From Bradyrhizobium sp. RP6 (GTDB lineage: Bacteria; Pseudomonadota; Alphaproteobacteria; Rhizobiales; Xanthobacteraceae), in assembly GCF_003837805.1 (NCBI RefSeq), contig NZ_RQIT01000019.1, forward strand, positions 80,643 to 144,642: a stretch of DNA of 64,000 bases, given 5' to 3'. This document shows positions 8,440 to 18,065 of this stretch, piece by piece. Each line of letters begins with the position of its first letter. Positions within the stretch are counted from its first letter, which is position 1. Under the pieces are notes generated by a model, which was not told the origin of the DNA, did no database searches, and worked only from the letters and a program-made list of their open reading frames with translations. Made by a program: the position numbers and the translations under genes.

Positions 8440-9792
8440 CTACGACAATCGCATATCCAGCAGCCTTCGTCCTTCGCTCTTCAGCAGCTTCTTCACAGCG
8501 CTCGACGCGACCACCTCGCCGTCATTGGCATAGGCCTCGTGGTTCTTCTCGATGTCGTCGAGGCGGTAGAGGTAGTTGACCATGATGCCCGCCGACTCGC
8601 GCAGGCCCTTCGGCGAGAGGTCCCCTAACCAGTTGATGCGCTCGAGCCTTGCGCCGTTGCCGAGATGGAAGCGGGCGACGGAATCGATCAGCCGGCCCTT
8701 CGGCGTGCGCGCCTTGAGGAAATAGTGCGCGGCGAGGGGCTCCAGCACGCTGCGCAGCAGCGCCGCCGTCTCCGGGCTCTCGAACCATTTGGGCTCGTCG
8801 AGACGCTTCAGCACCTCGCGGTCCTCGTCCGACAGCGGCAAGTCCTTGTCCTGCCTCACCCAGGCCATGAAGCCGGGCACCGGAGACAGCGTCACGAAGG
8901 TGTCGAGCTTCGGCAGTTCGCGGCGCAACTCTTCCACCACCTGCTTGATCAGGAAGCTGCCGAAGGAGATGCCGCCAAGGCCGCGCTGGGTGTTGGAGAT
9001 CGAATAGAACACGGCGGTGCGCGCGCGCTCGATCGGCAGATGCTGGCGGTCGACCGCAAGCAAGGGCGCGATCGCGCCCGGCATCGTCTCGGTCAGCGCC
9101 ACCTCGACGAAGATCAGGGGTTCGTCGACCATCGCAGGATGGAAGAAGGCGTAGCAGCGGCGGTCGACCGGATCGATGCGGCGCCGCAGGTCGTCCCAGT
9201 CGCTGATCTCATGCACGGCTTCGTAGCGGATGATCTTTTCGAGGATGTTGGCCGGGGTCGACCAGTCGATCCTGCGCAGCACGAGAAACCCCCTGTTGAA
9301 CCACGAAGAGAGAAGGTGCGAGACGTCGCGGTCGAGCGCGGCGAGATCGGTGTGCCCGTTCATCATGCCGAGCAAATCGGCGCGCATGTTGACGAGATCG
9401 CCGGTGCCGCCCGGCGCGCGGTTGAGACGGCGGATCAGCTCCTGCCGCCGCGGCTCGGAAGCGAAGTGCAACGAGCTCGCATCCTCGTCGCTCGGCTTGG
9501 CGCGCCATTGCTCGATCGCCTTGGACAGGCGCTCCCGATCGGGGCCGAAATCGCGCACCAGTCCCTCGAAGAAGGCGCGGCGTCCCGCCGCATCCAGCTC
9601 GCGGTAGATGTCGAGCACCTCGCGCGCCATCGCGGTGCCGGAGGCTTCGCCCCGGCCCGACAGCAACGCATCGCATAGCTCGATCAGCCCATCGGCATCC
9701 CGCTTGGTGTCGGCGGAGTCCCCGCGGCGAAGCAGCGTGCGGCCGCGCTCGGAGATGGTGGCGAGCAGGTCGGAGAAGAAGGCATTGGCCAT
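8440..9792 (-). CDS. Malonyl-CoA decarboxylase
   Basis: Converts malonyl-CoA to acetyl-CoA and CO2 for malonate use or fatty-acid balance. The 450-residue length and sequence fit the MCD family: a helical N-terminal domain to about residue 170, then a GNAT-like catalytic domain with HPAMVDEPLIFVEVALT and YSISNTQRGLGGISFG, and a C-terminal FHLGNGA segment carrying the likely catalytic histidine. No matB synthetase or matC carrier is adjacent, unlike the rhizobial mat operon, so this copy stands alone. The start has only a weak ribosome-binding site. Confidence 0.92.
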   Translation of the reverse strand: MANAFFSDLLATISERGRTLLRRGDSADTKRDADGLIELCDALLSGRGEASGTAMAREVLDIYRELDAAGRRAFFEGLVRDFGPDRERLSKAIEQWRAKPSDEDASSLHFASEPRRQELIRRLNRAPGGTGDLVNMRADLLGMMNGHTDLAALDRDVSHLLSSWFNRGFLVLRRIDWSTPANILEKIIRYEAVHEISDWDDLRRRIDPVDRRCYAFFHPAMVDEPLIFVEVALTETMPGAIAPLLAVDRQHLPIERARTAVFYSISNTQRGLGGISFGSFLIKQVVEELRRELPKLDTFVTLSPVPGFMAWVRQDKDLPLSDEDREVLKRLDEPKWFESPETAALLRSVLEPLAAHYFLKARTPKGRLIDSVARFHLGNGARLERINWLGDLSPKGLRESAGIMVNYLYRLDDIEKNHEAYANDGEVVASSAVKKLLKSEGRRLLDMRLS

Positions 9793-9909
9793 CTGGACTT
9801 TTCAATTCCGGTTTGTGCGTTGTCGAAGCTTACACGGGATTTAGGCGGAAGCCGATCACAATCAAGCGTCATTTTGATGGTGTGGCACGTCTCGTCAGTC
9901 TCTTTGGTC

Positions 9910-9931
9910 ATGGCAGGGCTTGACCGGCCAT
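9910..9931. repeat. Degenerate copy of a short palindrome (family D)
   Basis: ATGGCAGGGCTTGACCGGCC resembles the perfect hairpin at 55835-55857, with mismatches in the stem. It sits in the 194 bp between the AraC-type gene end and the malonyl-CoA decarboxylase start. Its function is unknown. Confidence 0.5.
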
Positions 9932-9986
9932 CCATTCCAATTGCAAAGCCTTTTGCGAAGGGATGGACACGCCCGCGTGTGACGAG

Positions 9987-10787
9987 CTAACCCTTCCCCG
10001 CAAACTCCGTCGGCGTGCGTCCCGTCACCTGACGGAACGCGGCCGAGAACGCCGGCACGCTGGCATAGCCGAGCTGGGTGGCGAGCTGCTTCACCGACAC
10101 GCTCGCATCCGTCGACAGCCGCTGGATCGCGGAGGCGATGCGGGCGCGCTGGCACCAGCTCTTGAAGCTCAGCTGCGTCTCGCTCGAAAACAACCGCGAC
10201 AGCGTGCGCGCGGAGGTGCCGACCTCGCGCGCCAGGGTGTCGATGTCGTGCAGGCCGGTGGGGTCGTCAAGCACGATCATGGCGGCACGGCGGCAGCGCG
10301 GCTCGCGCGGCAGCGGCACGAAGGTCGCGGAATCCTCGGCCTGGTGCAATTCCAGCATCACGAGGCGCACCAATAGTTCGGTGCGCTCCTCGGTGTTGCG
10401 CGCGTCGAACAGCGCGAGGATCGCCTGGTGCAGCAGCGGCGACACCCGCACCACGAACTCCCTGGTCAACCCCTCATAGCGCTGCTCGCGCTTCAGCCAG
10501 GCGAGGTCGAAATACAGCGTGCGCATCTCGATGTCGGCAAGCAGGTCGAGGGCATGCTCGAGCCCGGCCGGCACCCAGACCGCGCGGTCCGGCGGCACCA
10601 GCCAGCGTCCCTCAGGCGTCGTCACCTGCATGGTGCCGCGTGCCGCATAGATCAGCTGCGCCTCGCGGTGCAAATGCGGGTCGATCCGCAGGCCCTTGGG
10701 ATAGTCACGCGCGACCAGGTGCACGCCCGAGGGCGAGCGATGGTTGCTGCGGACCTCCCGCAGGATTGGCGTTTCCAAGACAGTCAT
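9987..10787 (-). CDS. AraC-family transcriptional regulator with N-terminal cupin
   Basis: A 266-residue DNA-binding regulator. An N-terminal cupin-like sensing domain spans about residues 20-90 (DPHLHREAQLIYAARG), and two helix-turn-helix units lie in the last 100 residues, ending in the AraC signature GYASVPAFSAAFRQVTGRTP. It is divergent from an MFS transporter gene only about 60 bp away, so it probably controls that gene; the ligand is unknown. A GTG at 10796 is an alternative start, but the GGGGTG sequence is better spaced for the ATG at 10787. Confidence 0.88.
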   Translation of the reverse strand: MTVLETPILREVRSNHRSPSGVHLVARDYPKGLRIDPHLHREAQLIYAARGTMQVTTPEGRWLVPPDRAVWVPAGLEHALDLLADIEMRTLYFDLAWLKREQRYEGLTREFVVRVSPLLHQAILALFDARNTEERTELLVRLVMLELHQAEDSATFVPLPREPRCRRAAMIVLDDPTGLHDIDTLAREVGTSARTLSRLFSSETQLSFKSWCQRARIASAIQRLSTDASVSVKQLATQLGYASVPAFSAAFRQVTGRTPTEFAGKG

Positions 10788-10847
10788 TGGCGGCACCCCG
10801 TCATGGGGAGGACATATAACTCATTTCGGAGCAGGAGAGGATTCGGA

Positions 10848-12020
10848 ATGAACAGCCCCAGCCGGGTGATCGGTTTCGTCAACGCAGGCCATTTCATCGA
10901 CCATTATTCGATGCTGATCTTCGCCGCCGCCGTCATCATCATGGGGCCGGCGCTCGGCATGGCCTATTCGGAACTCCTGCCTTACGCGACGCCGGGCTTC
11001 GTCGCCTTCGGCGCGGGCTCGCTGCTGACCGGCTGGCTCGGCGACCGCTGGAGCCGCCGCCACATGATGCTGATCTTCTTCGTCGGCATCGGCGCCTCCA
11101 TGATCGCGGTCGGCTTCGTGCAGACGCCCGCGCAGCTCGGCGCGGCGCTGCTTGCGATCGGCATCTTCGCCTCGATCTATCACCCCGTCGGCACGGCGAT
11201 GATCGTGTCCTATGCCGAGAAGCTCGGCCGCGAGATGGGGCTGAACGGCGTCTGGGGCAATCTCGGCGTCGCCTCCTCGGCGTTGGTCACCGGCGTGATC
11301 GGCCAGTATCTCGGCTGGCGATCCGCCTTCATCGTTCCCGGTGTCGTCACGATCCTGATCGGCATCGCGTTCGCAATGACGGTCGTGCACGAGGACCGCA
11401 AGGGTTCGAAGCAGGCGGCAGCGCAGGCTCGCGTCGCCAGGCAGGACATGTGGCGCGTGGTCCTGGCCCTGCTGATCGTGGTGATCGCGATCTCCACGAC
11501 ATTCAACGCGGTCACCGTGGCGCTGCCAAAACTGTTTGCGGAGCGGCTCGCGGACCTCACGAGGAGCCCGGCGCTGCTCGGCGTCATCGCCGCCTGCGTC
11601 TACGTGTTCGGCGCGATGACCCAGTACACGATCGGCCGGCTGCTCGACCGCTACTCGCTGAAGACGGTGGCGTTGCCGCTGTCCTTCATGCTGGCGCCGT
11701 TCCTCTATCTGGCCGCCAGCCTGAGCAATCTGCCGCTGATCCTGGTCTCGATCGGCATCGTCATGGGCGCGTTCGGGCAGGTCACGGTGAACGATGCCAT
11801 GGTCGGCAAGTACACCACCGAGGAGTGGCGCTCGCGCGCCTACGCGGTGCGCTATTTCGTTGGCTTCACCGCGGCCGGCGCCTCCGTCGGGCTCGTCGCA
11901 TGGCTGTACGAGCAGGGCGGCTTCGTCACCATGCTGCACGCCTTCGCCGCCCTATGCCTGTTCGCGATCGCCGCCGCGCTGATCCTGCCGCGCGAGATCA
12001 GGACGCCGCAGACGGTGTGA
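10848..12020 (+). CDS. MFS transporter
   Basis: A 390-residue inner-membrane transporter with about 12 hydrophobic segments. The loop after helix 2 reads GWLGDRWSRRHMM, a variant of the major-facilitator G-x-x-x-D-R motif. The ATG at 10848 is preceded by GGAGAGG at good spacing. A TATAAC hexamer at 10815-10820 is a possible -10 box. The substrate cannot be told; the divergent AraC-type regulator suggests inducible expression. Confidence 0.87.
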   Translation: MNSPSRVIGFVNAGHFIDHYSMLIFAAAVIIMGPALGMAYSELLPYATPGFVAFGAGSLLTGWLGDRWSRRHMMLIFFVGIGASMIAVGFVQTPAQLGAALLAIGIFASIYHPVGTAMIVSYAEKLGREMGLNGVWGNLGVASSALVTGVIGQYLGWRSAFIVPGVVTILIGIAFAMTVVHEDRKGSKQAAAQARVARQDMWRVVLALLIVVIAISTTFNAVTVALPKLFAERLADLTRSPALLGVIAACVYVFGAMTQYTIGRLLDRYSLKTVALPLSFMLAPFLYLAASLSNLPLILVSIGIVMGAFGQVTVNDAMVGKYTTEEWRSRAYAVRYFVGFTAAGASVGLVAWLYEQGGFVTMLHAFAALCLFAIAAALILPREIRTPQTV

Positions 12021-12033
12021 GCGCGGCGGTCTC

Positions 12034-12108
12034 GTGTCCCGGACACGCTGCAACGCTCCCGGCGATGCGAAGCATCGTCCGGTGCGTTGCGGCGCAGAGC
12101 CGGGACCC
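12034..12108. repeat. Palindromic intergenic repeat, family E
   Basis: An inverted structure starting GTGTCCCGGACACGCTGCAA, with a central GATGCGAAGCATC hairpin, and ending TGCGTTGCGGCGCAGAGCCGGGAC. It lies just downstream of the MFS gene. From memory this type is dispersed in Bradyrhizobium genomes; only one copy is in this window. Confidence 0.65.
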
Positions 12109-12128
12109 GGAGGCCGCTCTCTCCGCCC

Positions 12129-12208
12129 CGTCATTGCGAGCGCAGCGAAGCAACCCAGAGGCCCTCCGCGGAGACAGTCTGGATTATTTTGCTGCGCTCG
12201 CAATGACG
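12129..12208. repeat. Palindromic intergenic repeat, family A copy 3
   Basis: Begins CGTCATTGCGAGCGCAGCGA and ends GCTGCGCTCGCAATGACG. It has changes in the inner arm (AACCCAGAG instead of AATCCAGA). It follows directly after the family E repeat, making a composite mosaic. Confidence 0.88.
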
Positions 12209-12492
12209 GGGGATGTGGCAGGCGGCAGGGCCTGCGGTGTTACTCCCCCCGGTGCCTGCCGATCATGCCATTCTGCCAGTGTTTTGCCCGACGGAGCAAG
12301 TTGATTCGGCAAGGTCGAAATTTGTGGGGCCTTTCAAGCCCATCTCTACTGTGCATGGGGTTGTTTTCGCACTTTTCGTTTCGATCCTCCCACTCCCGCC
12401 GCGAGAGCTTGGAACTCCCTTCGCCTCCGGCGGGTTCTATCTCTGTCGCCGCGGCACCTCGCCGGGGCAGATGAAGGGGGAAGAACACCTGC
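12209..12492. other. Gene-free leader upstream of the antiporter gene
   Basis: Together with the two repeats this makes 472 bp without a gene. No convincing ORF, promoter pair or riboswitch-like structure was found. It presumably holds the promoter of the antiporter gene; an AGATGAAGGGGGAAGAACACC stretch just before the ATG at 12493 could contain the ribosome-binding site. Confidence 0.4.
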
Positions 12493-14760
12493 ATGCCTTG
12501 GCGCCTGCTCCGACCCGTCGGCCTCGTCCCCGCGGCGCTTGTCCTCACCACCATTGCGGCCTGTGCCGAAGCGGGCAAATCGGCCGGTCCGTCAGAATTC
12601 CTCCTGATCGTGCAGATCGTGCTGCTGATCGCGGTCGGCCGCGGGCTCGGCGAGATCATGCAGCGGATCGGCCAGCCCTCGGTGATCGGCGAGTTGCTCG
12701 CCGGCATCATTCTCGGGCCGTCGCTGTTGGGCTGGATCTGGCCCGAGGCGCAGCACGCGATCTTCCCGAAGACGCCCGAGCAGAAGGCGATGATCGACGG
12801 CATCGCGCAAGTGGGCATCTTGCTGCTGCTGTTGCTCACCGGCATGGAGACCGACCTCAAGCTGGTCCGGAAGGTCGGCAAGGCCGCGATCGCGATCTCG
12901 ATCGCCGGCATCGTCGTGCCCTTCGTCTGCGGCTTTGTCCTGGGTGAATTCCTGCCGGACGCGCTGCTGCCCAATCCGCAGGAGCGCCTCGTGGCCTCGC
13001 TGTTCATGGGCACGGCGCTGTCGATCTCCTCGGTGAAGATCGTCGCCGTGGTGGTGCGCGAGATGAACTTCATGCGCCGCAACGTCGGGCAGATCATCGT
13101 CGCGACCGCCGTCATCGACGACACCATCGGTTGGATCATCATCGCCGTCATCTTCAGCCTGGCCTCGCACGGCACGCTCGACATCGCCTCGGTGGCAAAA
13201 GCCGTGCTGGGCACGCTCGCCTTCCTCGCCGTCAGCTTCACCATCGGCCGCCGCCTGGTGTTCCTGCTGATCCGCTGGGCCAACGACACGCTTCTCAGCG
13301 CGGCTGCCGTCATCACCGTGATCCTGCTGTTGATGAGCGTCATGGCGTTGATCACCCATCTGATCGGCGTTCACACCGTGCTCGGTGCCTTCGTCGCCGG
13401 CATCCTGGTCGGCGAGTCCCCGATCCTGACGCGGCAGATCGACGAGCGCCTGCGCGGGCTGATCTCGAGCTTCTTCATGCCGGTGTTCTTCGGCCTCGCC
13501 GGCCTCAGCGCCGACCTTTCGGTGCTGCGCGATCCCAATCTCCTGATGCTCACCGGCCTGCTGGTGGTGATCGCCAGCGCCGGCAAGTTCGGCGGCGCCT
13601 TTGTCGGCGGCACCGCAGGCGGCTTGAGCTATCGGGAGTCGCTGGCGCTCGCCAGCGGGATGAACGCGCGCGGCTCGACCGAGGTGATCATCGCCACCAT
13701 CGGCCTCTCCATCGGCGTGCTGAGCCAGAACCTGTTCACGATGATCGTGACCATGGCGATCGTGACAACGATGGCGATGCCGCCGATGCTGCGCGCGGCG
13801 CTGGCCAGGCTGCCGATGAACGAGGAGGAGAGGGAACGGCTGGAGCGGGAAGAGTTCGAGAAGCGCGGCTTCATCGCCAATCTCGAGCGCCCCCTGCTGG
13901 CGGTGGACGAAAGCGTCAACGCCACCTTCGCCGCCCACGTCGCGGGCCTGATCGCCGGCATGCGCGGCCTGCCGATCACCGTGCTGCATATCGGCCAGCG
14001 CGCCAAGGAACAGGAGAAGGGACGTGACGAGGAGGAAAGCCACGAAGCCGTGGTGAAGAAGGCCGCCGAGACGGTGTCCGTCGACGGTGGTGGAGGCGTC
14101 GGCGAGGTCGATGTCGTCACCCGCGCGAGGCAGGCGGAGCTCGGCGCGACGATCGCCGGCGAAGCGCGCAAGGGCTTCGATCTCATGGTCGTCGGCATCG
14201 ACAAGTTGACCGCGACCACGGACCGCTTCGACCGGAGGATCGACGACATCGCGGCGGAGTTCGAAGGACCGCTCGCGATCGTCGCGGCCAAAGGCAAGCA
14301 CCTGAAGCAGCCGATACCCGACGCGCTCAACATCCTCGTTCCGGTTTCCGGCAGCGGCGTCTCCAAGCGGGGTGCCGAGACGGCGGTGGCGCTGGCACAA
14401 GCGGGATCAGGCTCGCTCCGGGTGATCTATGTGGCGACGACGCGGGACAAGGGCGCACAGCGCGGCGCTTCCCGCGGACTGAGCCAGGAGGCGGGCATCC
14501 TCAAGGACGCCAGCGATCTCGCCGCCCGCTACGACGTCGACATCACCACCACGCTGCGGGTGAACCGGGCGCCGGAGGCGGCGATCCTCCGCGAGATCGA
14601 CACCACCGACGTCGACCTCGTCGTCATGGGCGTGGACCGCATCCAGGCCGACCATCTCTCCTTCGGCGGTGTCGCCGACGCCGTGCTCCGGCGGTCGAAG
14701 GTGTCAGTGTTGCTGGTGTCGAGCGGCGAAGCGCGACGGACTCCGGCGGAGAAGGCTTGA
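12493..14760 (+). CDS. Cation:proton antiporter (CPA2/KefB-like) with C-terminal universal-stress-like domains
   Basis: A 755-residue membrane protein. The first 430 residues hold about 12 membrane helices of the Na+/H+ exchanger fold, including the ATAVIDDTIGW segment with the paired acidic residues of CPA antiporters. The last 300 residues are cytoplasmic and look like two universal stress protein repeats (about 455-600 and 615-750), with DLMVVGIDK and DLVVMGVDRI marking each. The N-terminus (to about residue 30) resembles a signal or lipoprotein leader ending TTIAAC. Likely role: K+ or Na+ homeostasis tuned by nucleotide binding; ion specificity is inferred only. Confidence 0.87.
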   Translation: MPWRLLRPVGLVPAALVLTTIAACAEAGKSAGPSEFLLIVQIVLLIAVGRGLGEIMQRIGQPSVIGELLAGIILGPSLLGWIWPEAQHAIFPKTPEQKAMIDGIAQVGILLLLLLTGMETDLKLVRKVGKAAIAISIAGIVVPFVCGFVLGEFLPDALLPNPQERLVASLFMGTALSISSVKIVAVVVREMNFMRRNVGQIIVATAVIDDTIGWIIIAVIFSLASHGTLDIASVAKAVLGTLAFLAVSFTIGRRLVFLLIRWANDTLLSAAAVITVILLLMSVMALITHLIGVHTVLGAFVAGILVGESPILTRQIDERLRGLISSFFMPVFFGLAGLSADLSVLRDPNLLMLTGLLVVIASAGKFGGAFVGGTAGGLSYRESLALASGMNARGSTEVIIATIGLSIGVLSQNLFTMIVTMAIVTTMAMPPMLRAALARLPMNEEERERLEREEFEKRGFIANLERPLLAVDESVNATFAAHVAGLIAGMRGLPITVLHIGQRAKEQEKGRDEEESHEAVVKKAAETVSVDGGGGVGEVDVVTRARQAELGATIAGEARKGFDLMVVGIDKLTATTDRFDRRIDDIAAEFEGPLAIVAAKGKHLKQPIPDALNILVPVSGSGVSKRGAETAVALAQAGSGSLRVIYVATTRDKGAQRGASRGLSQEAGILKDASDLAARYDVDITTTLRVNRAPEAAILREIDTTDVDLVVMGVDRIQADHLSFGGVADAVLRRSKVSVLLVSSGEARRTPAEKA

Positions 14761-14782
14761 GCGACAGCGCGCACTCTCTCCC

Positions 14783-14875
14783 CGTCATTGCGAGAAGCGA
14801 AGCGACGAAGCAATCCAGACTCCCTCTGCGGAAAGATTCTAGATTGCTTCGTCGCAAGAGCTCCTCGTGATGACG
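14783..14875. repeat. Palindromic intergenic repeat, family A copy 4
   Basis: Begins CGTCATTGCGAGAAGCGAAG and ends CTCCTCGTGATGACG, somewhat diverged at the right end. It lies between the convergent antiporter and RND permease genes, where it could terminate both transcripts. Confidence 0.88.
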
Positions 14876-14896
14876 ATCGTGGCCGATAGCCGCCGT

Positions 14897-17800
14897 CTAC
14901 TTCACCTCCGCCACCGTCTTCACCTTCGGCGCCTTCTTCGACGCCCGCCAGTTCTCGAAGCGCTGCACCACCACGAAGAAGGCCGGCACGAACAGCACCG
15001 CGAGGCAGGTCGAGGCCAGCATGCCTGAGAACACGGTGATGCCGATCGACTTGCGTGCGCTGGCGCCGGCGCCGGTCGCGAGCACCAGCGGCACCACGCC
15101 GAGGATGAAGGCGAACGAGGTCATCAGGATCGGGCGGAAGCGGGCGCGCGCGGCTTCGATGGCGGACTCCATGATCGGCTTGCCCTCGCGACCGTGCAGC
15201 TCGAGCCCGACCTCGACGATCAGGATCGCGTTCTTGGCCGACAGCGCGATCAGGAGGATCAGGCCGATCTGGCAATAGAGATTGTTGTCGATCTTGAGCC
15301 CGGAGAGGATCAGCATCGGCCCGAGCAGCGACAGCGGCACGGCGAGGATCACCGAGATCGGCGCGTACCAGCTTTCGTACTGGCCGGCGAGCACGAGATA
15401 GACCAGCAGCATGGCGAGGCCGAACACCCAGTAGATCTGGTTCGAGACCGCCTTCTCCTGATACGACATCGCCGTCCATTCATAGCCGGTGCCCGGCGGC
15501 AGCGTCTTGTCCGCGATCTCCTCCATCAGCTTCAGCGACTGGCCGGAGGAATAGCCCTGCGCCGGCAGTCCGATCACGGTCGAGGACGGATAGAGGTTGT
15601 AGAGGCTGATCAGCGACGGACCCGTCGCCGGCGTGATCTTGGCGACGGTGCCGATCGGGATCATGTCGCCATTCGAGTTGCGCACCTGCATGTTGGCGAT
15701 GTCGCGCTCGGTCAGGCGGAACGCCGGATCGGCCTGGGTGTAGACCTGGAACACGCGGCCGAACTTGTTGAACTGGTTGACGTAGGACGAGCCGAGATAG
15801 GTCGAAAGCGCCGAGAACACCTGATCGGTGGTCACGTGCAGCGTCTGGGTCTTGACGCGGTCGATCTCGACGTCGAATTGCGGAACGGACGAGCGGAACG
15901 AGGATTGCACGCGCTGCAGCGCGCTCTGGCTCTGGGCGTTACTGACCATCGCGCCGGTGATGGCCTGCAGCTTGGCGAAATCGCTGTTGCCGTCGCGCAG
16001 CTCGACCTGCATCGAGAAGCCGGCGGCGTTGCCGATGCCTTGGATCGGCGGCGGCGGCAGCACGATCGTGCGCGCCTCCATGATGGTCGCGAGTTTGTCG
16101 TTGAGGCCAAAGACCAGCGAGCGCAGATCCTCGCCGGGCCCTTTGCGGGCGTCCCAATCCTTCAGGATGATGTAGGCGACGCCGGCATTGGCGAGGCTCG
16201 CGCTGTTGTCGAGCGCCGAGATGCCCGCGATGGTGATGACCTGCTGGACTCCAGGGGTGTCCTTGATCAGCTCGCTCGCTCTGTCGAGCACCTTCTGGGT
16301 CCGCTCCAGCGCGGCGCCGTCGGGCAGCTGCACGGCGGCGATCAGATAGCCCTGGTCCTCGATCGGCAGAAATCCGGTCGGCACCCGCGACAGGCCGTAG
16401 GCGCTGGCTCCGATGATCAGCAGCGCGAACGCGACCGAGATGGTGGCGTGCCTGACGAGGAACGTGATCAGCCTTGTATAGCCGCGCTCGACGCGGGCAT
16501 AGACCGCATTGAAACCGCGATAGAAGAAATTGCGCTGCTCCGGCGGAACTGGCGGCCGCAGCCAGAGCGCGCATTGCGTCGGCTTCAGCGTCGCCGCGTT
16601 GATGGCAGACAACAGCGCGGTCGCGGCGATCACCAGCGCGAATTGCGAATAGATGCGCCCGGTGAGCCCTGCAAGGAACGAGGCCGGCAGGAACACCGAG
16701 ATCAGCACCAGGGTGATGCCGACGATCGGCGCGAACAGCTGGTCCATCGCCTTGATCGCGGAGTCGTGGCCGTTCATGCCCTGCTCGATGTTGTGCGCGG
16801 CGCCTTCGACCACGACAATGGCGTCGTCGACGACGATGCCGATCGCGAGCACGATCGCGAACAGCGTCGACATGTTGACGGTGAAGCCGAGCGCCGCCAT
16901 CGCGGCGAAGGCGCCGATGATGGTGACCGGAACGGTGGTCGCCGGCACCAGCATCGCGCGCCAGTCCTGCAGGAACACGAGGATCACGACCAGCACGAGC
17001 AGGCCGGCCTCGATCAGGGTCATGTAGACCTCGTGCACCGAGGCTTCCACGAATTTGGTGGTGTCGAACGGCGTGTCGTACCTGACGCCTTCCGGAAAGC
17101 GCTTGGCGAGCTCGGCCATCTTCTTCTCGACGGCTTGTTCGACCTGGAGCGCATTGGCGCCGGGCGACTGGAATACGCCGATGCCGACCGCCGGCTGCTT
17201 GTTGAGCGAGAAGATCTGGCTGTAGGTCTGCGCGCCGAGCTCGACCCAGCCGACGTCGCGCACGCGCGTGACATCGCCGTTGGTGCCTGACTTGACGATG
17301 ATGTTCTCGAACTGGCCGGCGTCGTCGAGCCGTCCGTTGACGTTCAGCGTGTACTGGAACGCCTGTCCCGGCGGTGTCGGCGGCGCGCCGATCTGGCCGG
17401 CCGAGACCTGCTGGCTCTGCTGCTGGATCGCCTGGATCACGTCCTGCGGCACGAGGCCACGGACCTGCAGCTTGTTGGGATCGAGCCAGATCCGCATCGA
17501 GTACTGGCCGGCGCCGAACACCGTGACGTTGCCGACGCCGGGCAGGCGGGAGAGCTCGTCGCGAATGTTGATGGTGGCGTAATTGCTCAGATACAGGCTG
17601 TCGTATCGCGAATCCGGCGAGGTCAGCGTCACGAACAGCAGGATCGAGGTCGACCGCTTCTGCACCGTGACGCCCTGGTTCTGTACCGCCTGCGGCAATT
17701 GTGACAGTGCGCTGGAGACGCGGTTCTGCACCAGCACCTGCGCGAAGTTGAGGTCGGTGCCGATCTTGAAGGTCACGGTCAGGGTGTAGGTGCCGTCGGA

Positions 17801-18052
17801 GCCGCTGTAGGACTGCATGTACAGCATGTCCTCGACGCCGTTGACCTGCTGCTCGATCGGCAGCGCGACGGTGTCGATCACGGTCTTGGCGCTGGCGCCG
17901 GGATAGCGCGTGGTGACCTGCACGGTCGGCGGCACCACGTCGGGATATTGCGCGATGGCGAGGTTGAACAGCGCGACGCCGCCGATCAGGATCATCAGAA
18001 GCGCAATGACGTTCGAGAGGACCGGCCGCTCGATGAAGAATTTTGAGATCAT
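14897..18052 (-). CDS. RND multidrug efflux permease (AcrB/MexB type, HAE-1)
   Basis: The inner-membrane proton-driven pump of a tripartite drug exporter. It has 1051 residues, normal for the family. It starts MISKFFIERPVLSNVIAL, a typical HAE-1 opening, with two large periplasmic loops and 12 membrane helices. The proton-relay aspartates are in GIVVDDAIVVVEGA in helix 4. The adaptor gene lies 13 bp upstream on the same strand. No outer-membrane channel gene is present, so a shared TolC-like protein is expected. Confidence 0.95.
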   Translation of the reverse strand: MISKFFIERPVLSNVIALLMILIGGVALFNLAIAQYPDVVPPTVQVTTRYPGASAKTVIDTVALPIEQQVNGVEDMLYMQSYSGSDGTYTLTVTFKIGTDLNFAQVLVQNRVSSALSQLPQAVQNQGVTVQKRSTSILLFVTLTSPDSRYDSLYLSNYATINIRDELSRLPGVGNVTVFGAGQYSMRIWLDPNKLQVRGLVPQDVIQAIQQQSQQVSAGQIGAPPTPPGQAFQYTLNVNGRLDDAGQFENIIVKSGTNGDVTRVRDVGWVELGAQTYSQIFSLNKQPAVGIGVFQSPGANALQVEQAVEKKMAELAKRFPEGVRYDTPFDTTKFVEASVHEVYMTLIEAGLLVLVVILVFLQDWRAMLVPATTVPVTIIGAFAAMAALGFTVNMSTLFAIVLAIGIVVDDAIVVVEGAAHNIEQGMNGHDSAIKAMDQLFAPIVGITLVLISVFLPASFLAGLTGRIYSQFALVIAATALLSAINAATLKPTQCALWLRPPVPPEQRNFFYRGFNAVYARVERGYTRLITFLVRHATISVAFALLIIGASAYGLSRVPTGFLPIEDQGYLIAAVQLPDGAALERTQKVLDRASELIKDTPGVQQVITIAGISALDNSASLANAGVAYIILKDWDARKGPGEDLRSLVFGLNDKLATIMEARTIVLPPPPIQGIGNAAGFSMQVELRDGNSDFAKLQAITGAMVSNAQSQSALQRVQSSFRSSVPQFDVEIDRVKTQTLHVTTDQVFSALSTYLGSSYVNQFNKFGRVFQVYTQADPAFRLTERDIANMQVRNSNGDMIPIGTVAKITPATGPSLISLYNLYPSSTVIGLPAQGYSSGQSLKLMEEIADKTLPPGTGYEWTAMSYQEKAVSNQIYWVFGLAMLLVYLVLAGQYESWYAPISVILAVPLSLLGPMLILSGLKIDNNLYCQIGLILLIALSAKNAILIVEVGLELHGREGKPIMESAIEAARARFRPILMTSFAFILGVVPLVLATGAGASARKSIGITVFSGMLASTCLAVLFVPAFFVVVQRFENWRASKKAPKVKTVAEVK

Positions 18053-18065
18053 GTCGGGCGCCCCT

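Noticed and set aside
10821..11939. Long minus-strand frame over the MFS gene
   Set aside because: It is the antisense shadow of the MFS transporter; composition is His/Asp/Gln-rich with no family match.
12592..14400. 602-codon minus-strand frame over the antiporter gene
   Set aside because: Shadow of the antiporter in high-GC DNA; its product is low-complexity (HDDGD-rich).
15194..17290. 698-codon plus-strand frame over the RND permease gene
   Set aside because: Antisense shadow of the permease; rich in Arg, Asp and His without a recognisable domain.
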